Positions 32,900 through 41,749 of a DNA stretch of 51,451 bases are shown here, in pieces (position 1 is the stretch's first letter; the number at the start of each line of letters is the position of its first letter). Location of the stretch: NCBI GenBank assembly GCA_024402505.1, contig JAKSTP010000019.1, forward strand, positions 1 to 51,451, read 5' to 3'. The stretch comes from Treponema sp. GTDB lineage: Bacteria > Spirochaetota > Spirochaetia > Treponematales > Treponemataceae. Both the position numbers and the translations under genes were made by a program. The notes under the pieces are model-generated. The model saw nothing but the letters and a program-made list of their open reading frames with translations, was not told the origin of the DNA and ran no database searches.

Positions 32900-34141
32900 A
32901 TGCGCGTAAGCAGTAAGATTTATAACAATGACATTCAGAAAAATCTCCGGGCTCAGGAAGAAGCACTGAATAAGGCAAACAATCAGATTGGAACACAGCG
33001 TAAAATTACACAGCTCCGTGACGATCCTGTTGCTGCCGGACATCTTGTTCGATATCAGTCTTACCTTGACCGTGTAAATACTTTTGAATCAAATGCATTA
33101 AAACTTTCCGACGAATTTGCTCTCCGGGAAGGATACATGGAAGATTCTCTTGATATTATGCAGAGAATCCGTGAACTTGCCGTAACTGGCGCCAATGGTA
33201 TTTACAGCAAAGACGATATGCAGATGATGGCCATGGAAGTTGATGAACTTTTGAAGGCCCTTGTTCAGAATGCCAATGCCGTAAGTTCTGACGGAACATC
33301 ACTTTTTGCAGGTACAAACACAACTTCTACTGCCTTTGATGTAGAAATGGGAAATGTGGAAGGTTCCGGTATTCCTTTGATTCAGAGTGTCCGCTATAAC
33401 GGAAACATGGAAGCAAATCTTGTTGAAATTGATGAAAATAAATACCTTGTCAACGACAACGCCGGAAACAAAACATTCTGGGCAGAAAATCAGAGTGTTT
33501 TTGGTGGCCGTGATGCAACAACATGGCAGGCTTCTGAAGACAGTGAAATTGTTGTAGACGGTGCTGTAATTAAAATCAACAAGGGCGACAATGTATATTC
33601 TCTGGCAGCAAAAATCAATCTTTCTGATGCAGCTGTAAAGGCCAGTATTGATCCTGTTACAAGAGGTCTCAATCTTACTACAACTGATGCAAGACAGCTC
33701 TGGCTTTCCGATTCAAAGGGAACAGCACTTTATGATCTTGGAATCATAAAAGATGGAAGCCAGCGCCCTCCATATAATCTTGGAGACAGCACACGGGTTT
33801 CAGGCGGTTCACTTTTTGACACAGTAATTGCCTTCCGCAATGCTCTTCTTGCCGGTGATCAGGAAGCTATTGGCGGACGAGTTCTTGGTTCAATGGACCA
33901 GGGAATTTCTACACTTGTTGGACGCATTGCAAAAAGCGGAAGTGAATATGAACGTGCCCAGCTTAATGCTGCAAGAAATTCAAAAATTGCCCTGGACGTA
34001 ACACAGCAGGTTAGCCGTGAAGGCGATCTTGATATGACAAAAGCCATTACTGATCTTAAAATGCTTGATTACGCAAATCAGGCAACTTTAAGCCAGGCTG
34101 GAAAAATGTACAGTTCAACTCTCTTGAACTACATGAAATAA
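32900..34141 (+). CDS. flgL: Flagellar hook-filament junction protein FlgL (HAP3)
   Basis: 413 residues. Starts MRVSSKIYNNDIQKNLRAQE with the QIGTQRKITQLRDDPVAAGH motif and has the RIRELAVTGANGIYS segment shared with flagellins. The C-terminal LKMLDYANQATLSQAGKMYS mirrors the flagellin D0 helix. Longer than the enterobacterial 317 residues because of the central region. Between flgK and fliW, as in other treponemes. Confidence 0.95.
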   Translation: MRVSSKIYNNDIQKNLRAQEEALNKANNQIGTQRKITQLRDDPVAAGHLVRYQSYLDRVNTFESNALKLSDEFALREGYMEDSLDIMQRIRELAVTGANGIYSKDDMQMMAMEVDELLKALVQNANAVSSDGTSLFAGTNTTSTAFDVEMGNVEGSGIPLIQSVRYNGNMEANLVEIDENKYLVNDNAGNKTFWAENQSVFGGRDATTWQASEDSEIVVDGAVIKINKGDNVYSLAAKINLSDAAVKASIDPVTRGLNLTTTDARQLWLSDSKGTALYDLGIIKDGSQRPPYNLGDSTRVSGGSLFDTVIAFRNALLAGDQEAIGGRVLGSMDQGISTLVGRIAKSGSEYERAQLNAARNSKIALDVTQQVSREGDLDMTKAITDLKMLDYANQATLSQAGKMYSSTLLNYMK

Positions 34142-34174
34142 ATTTACTGACGATAAACTACACAGGAGTAACTT

Positions 34175-34615
34175 ATGAAAGTTGAAACAAAAGCACGGGG
34201 TATTATTGAAGTGGATGACTCACACATCCTGACTATGCCGGAAGGACTTTTTGGTTTTGAAGAATATTCAAAATATGCTCTTATTGAATCAGAATATGAA
34301 CCTTTTATCTGGCTTCAGTCTATTGAAGATGTAAGCCTTGCTTTTCTTATTGTTGATCCATTTTTAATCTGTTCAACTTATGAAACTGATATTGACGATG
34401 AAAGCCTTAAAAAAATCGGCATTGAAAAACCGGAAGATATTATTGTAATGACAATAGTTACAATCCCAAGTGACGGATCAAATATTACGGCAAACTTCCA
34501 GGGACCTCTTGTAATTAATAAAAGCAATCAGAAATGTATGCAGGTTATTGTAAATGATAACCGTTGGTCTACAAAGGTTGATGTTGTAAAAATGCTTTCA
34601 GGGGAGGGTAAATAA
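34175..34615 (+). CDS. fliW: Flagellar assembly factor FliW
   Basis: 146 residues. [38 protein letters not shown] and [19 protein letters not shown] are typical of the family. In Bacillus FliW binds flagellin and, when released, binds and blocks CsrA; the same loop is plausible here because csrA overlaps the stop codon by one base and flaB genes lie 6-8 kb away. Confidence 0.96.
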   Translation: MKVETKARGIIEVDDSHILTMPEGLFGFEEYSKYALIESEYEPFIWLQSIEDVSLAFLIVDPFLICSTYETDIDDESLKKIGIEKPEDIIVMTIVTIPSDGSNITANFQGPLVINKSNQKCMQVIVNDNRWSTKVDVVKMLSGEGK

Positions 34616-34848
34616 TGCTTATTCTTTCCCGAAAAATTGATGAAAAGATTCGGATAGGTGAAGATGTTGTTATTACACTTATTGGAATTCAGGGTGACCA
34701 GGTAAAGATTGGCATTGAAGCTCCAAAAAGCGTAAAGGTTTTCCGACAGGAAGTATTTGACGCCATTCAGAATGAAAACAAACTTGCTGCTGCAGGAACT
34801 CCGGATCAGGGTGCAGTTTCCGTTCTTTCAAAGCTGCTTAAAAAATAA
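34615..34848 (+). CDS. csrA: Carbon storage regulator CsrA, translational repressor
   Basis: 77 residues. [20 protein letters not shown] and [20 protein letters not shown] are the two halves of the RNA-binding beta structure, with the Arg of VFRQEV region intact. It has a longer C-terminus than E. coli CsrA (61), as usual in CsrA proteins that pair with FliW. The start overlaps the fliW stop (TAATG). Possible targets are visible at both flaB Shine-Dalgarno regions. It converges on tsaB with 5 bases between stops. Confidence 0.96.
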   Translation: MLILSRKIDEKIRIGEDVVITLIGIQGDQVKIGIEAPKSVKVFRQEVFDAIQNENKLAAAGTPDQGAVSVLSKLLKK

Positions 34849-34853
34849 ACTGA

Positions 34854-35519
34854 TTACTGTGCAATTTTAGCGTCAGAATCACGAAGGTATTCAGGGCCCT
34901 CAAAAGGCTTTAATGGAGCAGCACCTTCATCTTTCATGTTTTTTGCAATTTCAAAAAGACTTTCGCTGATGTCAAAGTTACCGTGAAGAGCGAAAGTTTT
35001 TGTTTTTAACCCGGCTTCCAAAATAAGATTCTGGAACATAATTGCATCAGGGCCTGTTACAACAAGAGATTCTGCATCTTTTATAAAATCAAAAATTTCT
35101 TCTTTTGTGTAATCGCCGCTTTCAACAGTACATTTTTCACCATTGAAAAGGGCTGCATAAAATTTTTCTTTTTTTGCATCAATTACAGAAAGAACTGGAA
35201 TTGAAGAAGTTTCGAAGGCTTTAGCATATGGAAGAAGACTGTCTACGCCGTAAACCGGAATCTTAAAAGCAGATTCAAGTGCTTTAACTGCTGCAAATCC
35301 AAGACGAAGCCCTGTAAAAGAACCAGGTCCTTTTGAAATAACTGCACATTCAAGTTCTTCAGGAAGAAGACCGCAGGTTTTCATCATATGATCCATTGCA
35401 GGAACAAGACTTTCGCTCTGCTTCATGCCGATGTTCAAAATGGTAGTGGCAGTTTTATCTTCATTTTTTACACTGATTGTAATTTTTGAAATTGATGTAT
35501 CGATGGCAATTGCTTTCAT
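34854..35519 (-). CDS. tsaB: tRNA threonylcarbamoyladenosine (t6A) protein TsaB
   Basis: Scaffold protein that dimerises with TsaD in making t6A37 in ANN-decoding tRNAs. The 221 residues begin MKAIAIDTSISKITISV and carry the GPGSFTGLRLGFAAVKAL motif near residue 65 (family: GPGSFTGLRIG). The C-terminal part is variable, as in the family. It lies 20 bases downstream of tsaE in the same operon. tsaD and tsaC are not in the window. Confidence 0.94.
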   Translation of the reverse strand: MKAIAIDTSISKITISVKNEDKTATTILNIGMKQSESLVPAMDHMMKTCGLLPEELECAVISKGPGSFTGLRLGFAAVKALESAFKIPVYGVDSLLPYAKAFETSSIPVLSVIDAKKEKFYAALFNGEKCTVESGDYTKEEIFDFIKDAESLVVTGPDAIMFQNLILEAGLKTKTFALHGNFDISESLFEIAKNMKDEGAAPLKPFEGPEYLRDSDAKIAQ

Positions 35520-35539
35520 TTTAATTCCGTTGTTTTATT

Positions 35540-35974
35540 TTACTTAATATCGCCATGAGGCCAGTTTGTAATTTGAATAGTTCTTTTTCCGTCTTCATGA
35601 GGAGTGATGGAAAGAATGATTGTCTTTTTAGGCAGTTCATCCATAATCTTTTCGCTCCATTCAATGATGCTTACACCATTTCCGTAGATCATATCATCTG
35701 TACCAAGGTTTACAAAATCTTCTCCGCCGTCAAGACGATAAACGTCCATGTGGTAAAGTGGCATTTTTCCTTCGTATTCAGAAATAAGACAGAATGTAGG
35801 GCTGGTAATTGTATCGTTTATTCCAAGGCTTTGAGCAATGCCTTTGGTGATTGTGGTTTTTCCTGCTGCTAAAGTTCCCTGCATGGCAATAACGTCACCG
35901 GGTTTAAGAAGATTTCCGATTTTTTTCCCAAGTTCAATTGTTTCTTCCGCAGAGAAAGTTTCGAAAGTTAGCAA
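35540..35974 (-). CDS. tsaE: t6A biosynthesis ATPase TsaE
   Basis: 144 residues. Walker A is MQGTLAAGKTTITKGIAQSL (family GDLGAGKTT), then the ITSPTF switch, EYEGKMPLYHMDVYRL and IIEWSEKI. It works with TsaB-TsaD to reset the t6A cycle. The start overlaps the upstream small gene by 7 bases. Confidence 0.95.
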   Translation of the reverse strand: MLTFETFSAEETIELGKKIGNLLKPGDVIAMQGTLAAGKTTITKGIAQSLGINDTITSPTFCLISEYEGKMPLYHMDVYRLDGGEDFVNLGTDDMIYGNGVSIIEWSEKIMDELPKKTIILSITPHEDGKRTIQITNWPHGDIK

Positions 35975-36234
35975 GGCAGTCTTCCTTCAATTTCTTCTGT
36001 AAGAATAAAATCTTTCAGAGCCTTTTTAAGTGAACTGAGAGGATAGTTTGGAGTAGGATTCATAGATTCAAGCTCAACGGTTTTTACACCAAGAGGGGAA
36101 ACATCAATAACAAAATTTACACGTGTCAGTGCATTTGATGTTGGCAGTTCAATTGTGGCATCAGCTTCGTATTTCCGGCGGTAAAAAATGTGGCCTTCTT
36201 CCCGAGCAATGTTTTCAAGTTTAATAACTTTCAT
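35968..36234 (-). CDS. Small conserved-looking protein of unknown function
   Basis: 88 residues, no signal peptide or membrane segment. Beta-rich in the middle (IFYRRKYEADATIELPTSNA, RVNFVIDVSPLGVKTVELES), with a C-terminal helical stretch (LSSLKKALKDFILTEEIEGR) ending in Cys. I do not recognise a family. It is first in a three-gene operon with tsaE and tsaB, overlapping tsaE by 7 bases. Coupled translation and good coding character support it as a real gene; a link to t6A synthesis is only positional. Confidence 0.75.
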   Translation of the reverse strand: MKVIKLENIAREEGHIFYRRKYEADATIELPTSNALTRVNFVIDVSPLGVKTVELESMNPTPNYPLSSLKKALKDFILTEEIEGRLPC

Positions 36235-36251
36235 AGTAAAACCTAAGAATT

Positions 36252-36280
36252 ATTATATCAAATAATCTTCTATAGTTCAA
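36252..36280 (-). promoter_or_regulatory. Promoter of the small gene-tsaE-tsaB operon
   Basis: On the minus strand: -35 TTGAAC (36275-36280), 17-base spacer, -10 TATAAT (36252-36257). It overlaps the 3' end of the PilZ gene. The predicted leader is about 11 bases. Confidence 0.75.
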
Positions 36281-37346
36281 ATTTGTAAACGAAAGCAAAA
36301 ATCTGGTTCATTACGGCCTTATTGATCTTAATAAACTGAATGTGAAGTGCATAAATACCTTCGCCTGCTTTTCGTGTATGTTTAATCTGCCCGATTGTCA
36401 TTTCGTTGATGCCAAGGCTTGGAAAATAAACGCAGAGAAGCTGGTTTTCTTTGATTGGAAGCTTTGTGTGAATACAGCATCCCCCTGCAGAAATGTTTTT
36501 AAGCTGGGCAGGAAATTTTTTAGGTGAAGCCACATATTCAGCCTGTTTTTTCACATTGTTTACATTTACTGCTGAGAATGTACAGGCGTCGTTTATAAAT
36601 TCACGCTGATACTGGCGTTGTGCCTGTGTATTTAAATTGTGGGAGTGGGCTATGAACATGTAAAGTTTGTCTTCTATTTTTTCGTAGCGGATTACTCGGG
36701 ATACAAAATTATAAGTCATGCCTGTTGAAGACTTAAAGGTAAAAAGAATTCTTTCCAGTTCCTTTGGCTTTTGAGGATAATTTTCAAAAAAGCCTGGAAT
36801 TTCAAGTTTCAAAAAGTTTTTATCGTTTTTTACAAGTGTAAAAGGAAACTGTTCACGGTCTTTATTTATATAAAAAACAGTTGTTTCTTCAAGAATATTT
36901 TTTGTTGATGAAAGTTTGCTTGTGCGGGAACGGGCTTTTTCCAGTTTTCCACGGAGAGAGAAAAAGTCAAAAAGCTTGTCTTCTGTAAATCCTTTTTCTT
37001 TAAGAAGATTGTAATATTTGAAGAAAAGTTCTGTAATCTTATCAAGAGAATGGAAAGAGTAGTAGATGTTTGGAAAATCGCAGGCATGACACATTTCCCA
37101 CAAAAGATCCTGTTCTTTTTTTGAAAAATTGTATTCAGAACAGAATCTTTTTACATCTGCCGGTTTTGTAGATCGTGTTTTTTCTGCTTCCAGCCATTCT
37201 GGTGTCTGGTGGGAAGACTTATATTTTTTTATAAGAAAATAGACCAGGGTTACAAGACCAATGAGAATAAGTGCAAAAATGATTACATTGTAAATGGCTC
37301 CATTAGCACGTGCCAGTAATGGTGAACCGCCTGCAGAATAATTCAT
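36270..37346 (-). CDS. Membrane-anchored PilZ-domain protein (c-di-GMP receptor)
   Basis: 358 residues. One membrane helix near the N-terminus (about 18-40, NVIIFALILIGLVTLVYFL), a helical central region (about 60-150), a YcgR-N-like beta domain (about 160-240) and a PilZ domain (about 245-350). The c-di-GMP motifs are present: RQYQR (RxxxR) and NISAGG (D/NxSxxG, with Asn for Asp). In other bacteria PilZ proteins of this layout slow or tune flagella. It is the last gene of the minus-strand flagellar cluster, 14 bases after the unknown gene. Shine-Dalgarno AAGGAGAGG. Confidence 0.85.
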   Translation of the reverse strand: MNYSAGGSPLLARANGAIYNVIIFALILIGLVTLVYFLIKKYKSSHQTPEWLEAEKTRSTKPADVKRFCSEYNFSKKEQDLLWEMCHACDFPNIYYSFHSLDKITELFFKYYNLLKEKGFTEDKLFDFFSLRGKLEKARSRTSKLSSTKNILEETTVFYINKDREQFPFTLVKNDKNFLKLEIPGFFENYPQKPKELERILFTFKSSTGMTYNFVSRVIRYEKIEDKLYMFIAHSHNLNTQAQRQYQREFINDACTFSAVNVNNVKKQAEYVASPKKFPAQLKNISAGGCCIHTKLPIKENQLLCVYFPSLGINEMTIGQIKHTRKAGEGIYALHIQFIKINKAVMNQIFAFVYKFEL

Positions 37347-37360
37347 TGGCCTCTCCTTGA

Positions 37361-37951
37361 TTAAATATTTTTAAGGCTTTGAGCAATATCACGAAGACGA
37401 GGACAGATTTCGTATTCTGCCAGGTCTCCAATGAGTACAGTGTCGTCGTTCTGAAGAGCTCCTTCAAAATCAGAAAGCACTGGAGAAAATTCGTTGAAAA
37501 ACTCTGTGAATTCCATGTCACGAATGCGGAATTCCTTGAAGGTTTCAGGAAAGAGATGAGCAAGAGTTGCGATGTGGCAGAAATTTTCAATGTTATCAGC
37601 CAGTTTTTTTATGCTCATATTTGCTACCTGTGCTTTACCGCTCTGGAAATTCACAGGAATGTTTTCCATTTCAATGGCAAGTTCTTCAAAGAGCATGGAA
37701 AGCTGAATGAAACTTTCGCTGATGGCACCTTCTGTTACCACATTAAATTCAAACTTTGTTGATGCTGAAAGTGGTTTTTCAGATGCTTTGTCAAATGTGT
37801 CGGCGGTGATAGTTTCTCCGTCTACAACAATTCCAATTACTGCGGCTTTATTGTCTTCGCAGGTCTGTGCAAAAGATGTAAGTACATCGCCAACAGTTTT
37901 TTCATTTTCGAGAGTAACGTCAGTTTTATTTCCATTAATGTAAAATTCCAT
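37361..37951 (-). CDS. Unknown protein between fliD and the PilZ gene
   Basis: 196 residues, acidic. The first 70 residues look like a small beta-grasp-type unit (MEFYINGNKTDVTLENEKTV, FEFNVVTEG). The rest is helical (ESFIQLSMLFEELAIEMENI, FCHIATLAHLFPETFKEFRI). No known domain recognised. The position of a FliS/FliT-type chaperone after fliD is suggestive, but the sequence does not show FliS motifs. It lies 16 bases after the fliD stop and 14 before the PilZ gene. Confidence 0.7.
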   Translation of the reverse strand: MEFYINGNKTDVTLENEKTVGDVLTSFAQTCEDNKAAVIGIVVDGETITADTFDKASEKPLSASTKFEFNVVTEGAISESFIQLSMLFEELAIEMENIPVNFQSGKAQVANMSIKKLADNIENFCHIATLAHLFPETFKEFRIRDMEFTEFFNEFSPVLSDFEGALQNDDTVLIGDLAEYEICPRLRDIAQSLKNI

Positions 37952-37967
37952 AATTTTCCCCTTTTAT

Positions 37968-40031
37968 TTAGTTGGAGTTTCTCTGCTGCTGTTTTGTAAA
38001 GTTTGTAATGGCGTTCTGCTGACTTTCAAGACTGTTCAAAGAGCCTTCCATTGCGCCATATTTTTTCTTGTAATCAGCTTCCTTCTGATTCATCTGGTCT
38101 TCAAGTTTTGAAATTCTTGATTCGCTGCTTTTGATCTTTGAATCAAGGGAACTTGTTTTCATCGAAAGAATTCCGCCTGTCTGTGTATAAGCTGAAACCT
38201 GTTTATCAACATTATATGCAATTCCAGTATCAATAATCAGATCCCCATCAGAGTCATAACCAAACATGGCTTTAATGTCATCAAGGTGATTTTCCAGTGC
38301 AGAATCCAGTTTCTTTTCATCAATTTCCAGATAGCCTCGAAGTCTGCTCTGGGAATAGCTTCCGCTGGTGCCTGAAGCATTTGTTGAAATACCAATCTGA
38401 TTCAGCATTGTAATTACAGCGTCATCAGAATATGCATAGCTGGTGTTCAGAATGGAAGAAAGATTTGATTTAATTGAACTGAGTGAAAAATCAGTCTGGA
38501 AAAGTCCCAGGCGGTTTCTCATGGTTTCAACTTCATCATCTGTAAGATAGTCCAGTTCGTTGATAATTTCTTCGTTGGTTTGAGAAAGAACGTTCAGCTG
38601 TGCAATTGTCTGATTATATTTTCCTACAAAGTTGATGAGGGCATTTTTTGAAGATTCCACATCAGCTTTTACTGTAAGGATAGCTGTTTTTTCAGTTTTG
38701 TCGTGAAGATGAAGTGTAATTTCAGGAACTACATCGTCAATATCATTTTTTTCTCTTCGGATTGTAATTCCTTCGTATTTGATAATGGCGTCGTCTGCTT
38801 CACTAATAGCATTTAGAGGTTTGTATCCTGCAGCTGCATTTGGATTGTAAGCTTCAATTTTAGAAAGAGTGATTTTTACACCGGTGTTTCTGTTTTTTAC
38901 TGCAATGCTTGAAATGCCCTGGTAATCCTGGAGGGGAAGGGTAATCTCTTTTTCGCCCTGAAGAAGTCCTTTTGTTTCTATAAGACGTTCACTTCCATCA
39001 TTCATAATGGCGTAAATAACATCTTCTGATTCAATAGGATTAAGTGGTTCTGCTTGTGTTTCAGGTATTTTAATCTGTGAATCAAGGCCTTCGTTTTCAA
39101 TAATGATGTCTGAAAAACTTGCAAAGCCGGAACTCTGGAATTCAGGATAGGCTGGTTTTTCGTTTATGGCCACTGTAATATCAGTAGTGCGTTCTGCTTT
39201 TACAGAAAATTTAACTGTAAGATCTGAGTCATTTTTTACATTTGAAGGAACATTTACTTTGAAAGAAGAGCGGGGTGCTGCTACATAGGAATCTTCTTCA
39301 AAAGAAACTCCGTTTACCGAAAGAGATGGCATATTTTTCTGTTCATTGTCTGCTGTAGAAAAACGAACAGGATTGATTTCATTTTTTTCTGTACCGAAGG
39401 TGTGGGCTTCACTAAGGACTGGTGTAATCATGCCGATTTCTTTTGCAAAATCTAGGGCGGCACCTTCAAAAATCAGTTTATTATCTTTTCCAGTCTCAAG
39501 GCTTTCAAGAAGAAGAGTTTTTCTACCGGCCGATGCACCTATAATCATTGTGTTTACAATGTTTTTTCCACGTTTATTTACTGAAGTTGAAAACTCTTTA
39601 AGTGTTCCGCCTTTCCAGTTAATTGTAAGCTGTTTTTCGCCTACTTTGAATGTATAAACTCCTGCAGGAACCTTGTAGTTTGCTTCAAGTTCTGAAGAAA
39701 GAAGACGGTCTGCAGTAGCAGGCTGGATTACATCAATTTTAAATGACTGTAGTTCTGCTGCTCGGCCTGCTTCAGCTGTAACGGCAGAGGCTTCAGAACT
39801 TTCGGTGAGTTTATTGTTAAAAGGATTCTCGTAAGAATAAAGTGTTTTAACACTGTCTCTGAGTGAGGAAAGACTTTTGTTTACGTCACGCCAGGCATCT
39901 TTTTCTGCTTTGTAGCCATCAAGTGTCTTCTGTTCTCGGTTAAGCGGGATTCGCTCAACTTCCATCAGTTTTTCTATGGTACTGGCAGTGTTGTACTGGT
40001 CTGTAACGCCTGGAATATTAATACCGGCCAT
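37968..40031 (-). CDS. fliD: Flagellar filament cap FliD (HAP2)
   Basis: 687 residues, longer than the enterobacterial 460-470 through a large central insertion. N-terminus GVTDQYNTASTIEKLMEVER with LNREQKTLDGYKAEKDAW, and the C-terminal half with NALINFVGKYNQTIAQLNVL, LSSILNTSYAYSDDAVITML and QIGISTNASG, are characteristic. A C-terminal coiled coil (SKLEDQMNQKEADYKKKYGA) closes the protein. It promotes flagellin polymerisation at the filament tip. flaG lies 21 bases upstream. Confidence 0.95.
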   Translation of the reverse strand: MAGINIPGVTDQYNTASTIEKLMEVERIPLNREQKTLDGYKAEKDAWRDVNKSLSSLRDSVKTLYSYENPFNNKLTESSEASAVTAEAGRAAELQSFKIDVIQPATADRLLSSELEANYKVPAGVYTFKVGEKQLTINWKGGTLKEFSTSVNKRGKNIVNTMIIGASAGRKTLLLESLETGKDNKLIFEGAALDFAKEIGMITPVLSEAHTFGTEKNEINPVRFSTADNEQKNMPSLSVNGVSFEEDSYVAAPRSSFKVNVPSNVKNDSDLTVKFSVKAERTTDITVAINEKPAYPEFQSSGFASFSDIIIENEGLDSQIKIPETQAEPLNPIESEDVIYAIMNDGSERLIETKGLLQGEKEITLPLQDYQGISSIAVKNRNTGVKITLSKIEAYNPNAAAGYKPLNAISEADDAIIKYEGITIRREKNDIDDVVPEITLHLHDKTEKTAILTVKADVESSKNALINFVGKYNQTIAQLNVLSQTNEEIINELDYLTDDEVETMRNRLGLFQTDFSLSSIKSNLSSILNTSYAYSDDAVITMLNQIGISTNASGTSGSYSQSRLRGYLEIDEKKLDSALENHLDDIKAMFGYDSDGDLIIDTGIAYNVDKQVSAYTQTGGILSMKTSSLDSKIKSSESRISKLEDQMNQKEADYKKKYGAMEGSLNSLESQQNAITNFTKQQQRNSN

Positions 40032-40052
40032 ACTTAAATTATCGGAATATTA

Positions 40053-40427
40053 TTACACCAGTTTATCGTAAAGATTGCCAAGTGTTTTACGAATTCGCAG
40101 TTTTAATTTCTGCATGTCTACAGAAGGAATCTCTTTTATTACCTGATTTGTGTTTGAATCAATAATGGTAACAACAACAGTGTTCAGTTCCTTGTTGACA
40201 CTGAACTGAAGTTTTCTTCCTGTTACAACTTCCGAAAGATTTTCCATTTCTTTTGCAGAAGCTTTTACTTCCTCAATGCTCTGCTTGATGTTGTTAGCTA
40301 CATCTGCTGCATTGTTCATTTCAGGAGCTTTTACAGGAGAAATATTACTTGAATTAATTTTGACTGATGTGTAAAGAGACTGGCCATCCGTTGCCATTGA
40401 TTGAACCGCTGAATTGATTATGTTCAT
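40053..40427 (-). CDS. flaG: FlaG-family flagellar protein
   Basis: 124 residues. A variable Ser/Asn/Ala-rich first half, then LQFSVNKELNTVVVTIIDSN with QVIKEIPSVDMQKLKLRIRK, the FlaG signature. The family affects filament length. The Shine-Dalgarno AAGGAGGTGA is a full match to the 16S anti-Shine-Dalgarno, the strongest in the window, implying high translation. It lies 162 bases downstream of flaB. Confidence 0.93.
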   Translation of the reverse strand: MNIINSAVQSMATDGQSLYTSVKINSSNISPVKAPEMNNAADVANNIKQSIEEVKASAKEMENLSEVVTGRKLQFSVNKELNTVVVTIIDSNTNQVIKEIPSVDMQKLKLRIRKTLGNLYDKLV

Positions 40428-40479
40428 AGGTTCACCTCCTTGCTATCTATTTCAAGTTTCCATCCGTGTAAGAAGAAAT

Positions 40480-40501
40480 AGAAGGGTGGGCGGCCCCTTC
40501 T
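40480..40501 (-). terminator. Hairpin between flaB and flaG, weak terminator
   Basis: Perfect 7-base arms AGAAGGG and CCCTTCT with an 8-base GC-rich loop, followed on the minus strand by the T-rich ATTTCTTCTT. It could reduce readthrough from flaB into flaG. Confidence 0.5.
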
Positions 40502-40517
40502 TATTCCCAAAGTTTTT

Positions 40518-40539
40518 GCTGCGGTTTTTACGCCGCAGC
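40518..40539 (-). other. GC-rich hairpin downstream of flaB
   Basis: Perfect arms GCTGCGG and CCGCAGC around an 8-base loop. It is not followed by a T-run on either strand. It may stabilise the 3' end of flaB mRNA or act together with the next hairpin. Confidence 0.5.
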
Positions 40540-40589
40540 GACCCAATCAAAAAGATGACATCCAGAAATCTCTTTGATGATTTTGCAAA

Positions 40590-41438
40590 CTACTGAAGCA
40601 GAGCGAGAACGTTCTGTGACTGAGAGTTTGCCTGTGCAAGCATTGCTGTACCGGCCTGAGTAAGGATTGCATTCTTTGTGAATTCAACCATTTCAGAAGC
40701 CATGTCTGTATCACGAATACGTGATTCAGAAGCCTGAGTGTTTTCAGCAGCAATATTTACACCTTTTGCAGCCATTTCGAAGCGGTTCTGGTAAGCACCG
40801 AGGTCAGCGCGCTGTTTTGCTACGTTAGTAAGAGCTGCGTCAACTGTTCCGAGTACCATGTTTGCTGATTCTGGCGATGCAATAGAAATCTGTTCATCAT
40901 CACCCTGAGCACCTTTCAACCCAAGAGCTGTAGCTGTCATAGTGCCGATGAATACGCGTGTGTTCTGGTCCATATTTGCACCAATCTGGAACTGCATAAC
41001 ACTGTCAGCGTTTTCTGCAAAGCGTCCTGTAAGCATGTTCATTCCGTTGAACTGTGCTGTAGAAGCAATGCGGTCAACTTCAGCTACAAGCTGAGATACT
41101 TCAACCTGGATCTGCATGCGGTCTTCATCGCTGTAGATACCGTTAGCTGACTGTACTGCAAGTTCGCGTACGCGCTGAAGAATGTCTGTAGTTTCCTGCA
41201 GATATCCTTCTGTTGTCTGGATGAATGAAACACCGTTCATGATGTTTTTGCTTGCCTGATTCAAACCGCGAATCTGGCTGCGCATTTTTTCAGAAACAGC
41301 AAGTCCTGAAGCATCATCACCGGCTCTGTTGATTTTTTCTCCAGACGAAAGTTTTTCCATGTTTTTCATGATTGAATCATTAGAAATGTTCAATACACGA
41401 TCAGCATAGAGTGAACTCATATTGTGATTAATAATCAT
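40590..41438 (-). CDS. flaB: Flagellar filament core protein FlaB (copy 1)
   Basis: 282 residues. Starts [60 protein letters not shown] and the ALLQ-ending C-terminal D0 helix are FlaB-typical. The frame extends to an ATG at 41453, but I use 41438: the Shine-Dalgarno GGAAGG lies between the two, and FlaB proteins begin MIINHN. The upstream ATG is part of the Shine-Dalgarno region. The copy lacks the QPTGENS insertion of copy 2. It has its own vegetative-type promoter and a leader of about 300 bases. Confidence 0.96.
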   Translation of the reverse strand: MIINHNMSSLYADRVLNISNDSIMKNMEKLSSGEKINRAGDDASGLAVSEKMRSQIRGLNQASKNIMNGVSFIQTTEGYLQETTDILQRVRELAVQSANGIYSDEDRMQIQVEVSQLVAEVDRIASTAQFNGMNMLTGRFAENADSVMQFQIGANMDQNTRVFIGTMTATALGLKGAQGDDEQISIASPESANMVLGTVDAALTNVAKQRADLGAYQNRFEMAAKGVNIAAENTQASESRIRDTDMASEMVEFTKNAILTQAGTAMLAQANSQSQNVLALLQ

Positions 41439-41743
41439 ATTTGTGCCTTCCATGTATAAAATTAACTCAATGCATCATGCTTTGAGTCCTGCAGGTGCAG
41501 GCTAAACCGGCAACGCCCCCAGTTTAGTTTCAGACCTTTCGGCAGGAATCGTTGATCTTCAAAAGTGTGAGCAAAAGAAAATCAACTACCCTTGCCGATA
41601 CCTGCGGGTATACACGAAATTCACTATTTCAAAGAACAGACACTCTGAACTTGTGTCACAAATTCAATACTGATGTGGTAGGGAAAATCAAAAAATGCTC
41701 TGATAAACCGTGCCAGACTTCAGACAGAAATTCTGCCTGAAGT
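41439..41743 (-). promoter_or_regulatory. Long structured 5' leader of flaB copy 1
   Basis: No gene found in this intergenic region. In transcription order it holds the 5' hairpin at 41715-41745, a pair CTAAACTGG/CCGGTTTAG, a short hairpin CCTGC-AGGT-GCAGG at about 41489-41502, then the CsrA-like site. A GCCGAAAG string at 41536-41543 recalls a sigma-28 -10 but has no matching -35. Confidence 0.55.
41446..41457 (-). promoter_or_regulatory. CsrA-like site over the flaB copy 1 Shine-Dalgarno
   Basis: ATACATGGAAGG on the minus strand matches 9 of 12 positions of the CsrA consensus RUACARGGAUGU, and its GGAAGG is the ribosome binding site. Binding would block translation. csrA is in this window. 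Confidence 0.5.
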
Positions 41744-41745
41744 CT
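41715..41745 (-). other. Hairpin at the predicted 5' end of flaB mRNA
   Basis: Perfect 9-base arms AGACTTCAG and CTGAAGTCT with further pairing (CAG/CTG) inside. It begins within 2 bases of the start predicted from the promoter at 41750-41778 and has no T-run, so it is not a terminator. A terminal stem of this kind can protect mRNA from decay. Confidence 0.6.
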
Positions 41746-41749
41746 ACTC

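Noticed and set aside
40518..40539. GC-rich hairpin as the flaB terminator
   Set aside because: No T-run follows on either strand, so it is recorded only as a hairpin.
41536..41543. GCCGAAAG as a sigma-28 -10 for flaB copy 1
   Set aside because: The sequence 11 bases upstream (TTGAAGAT) does not resemble the -35, unlike the other flagellar promoters here.
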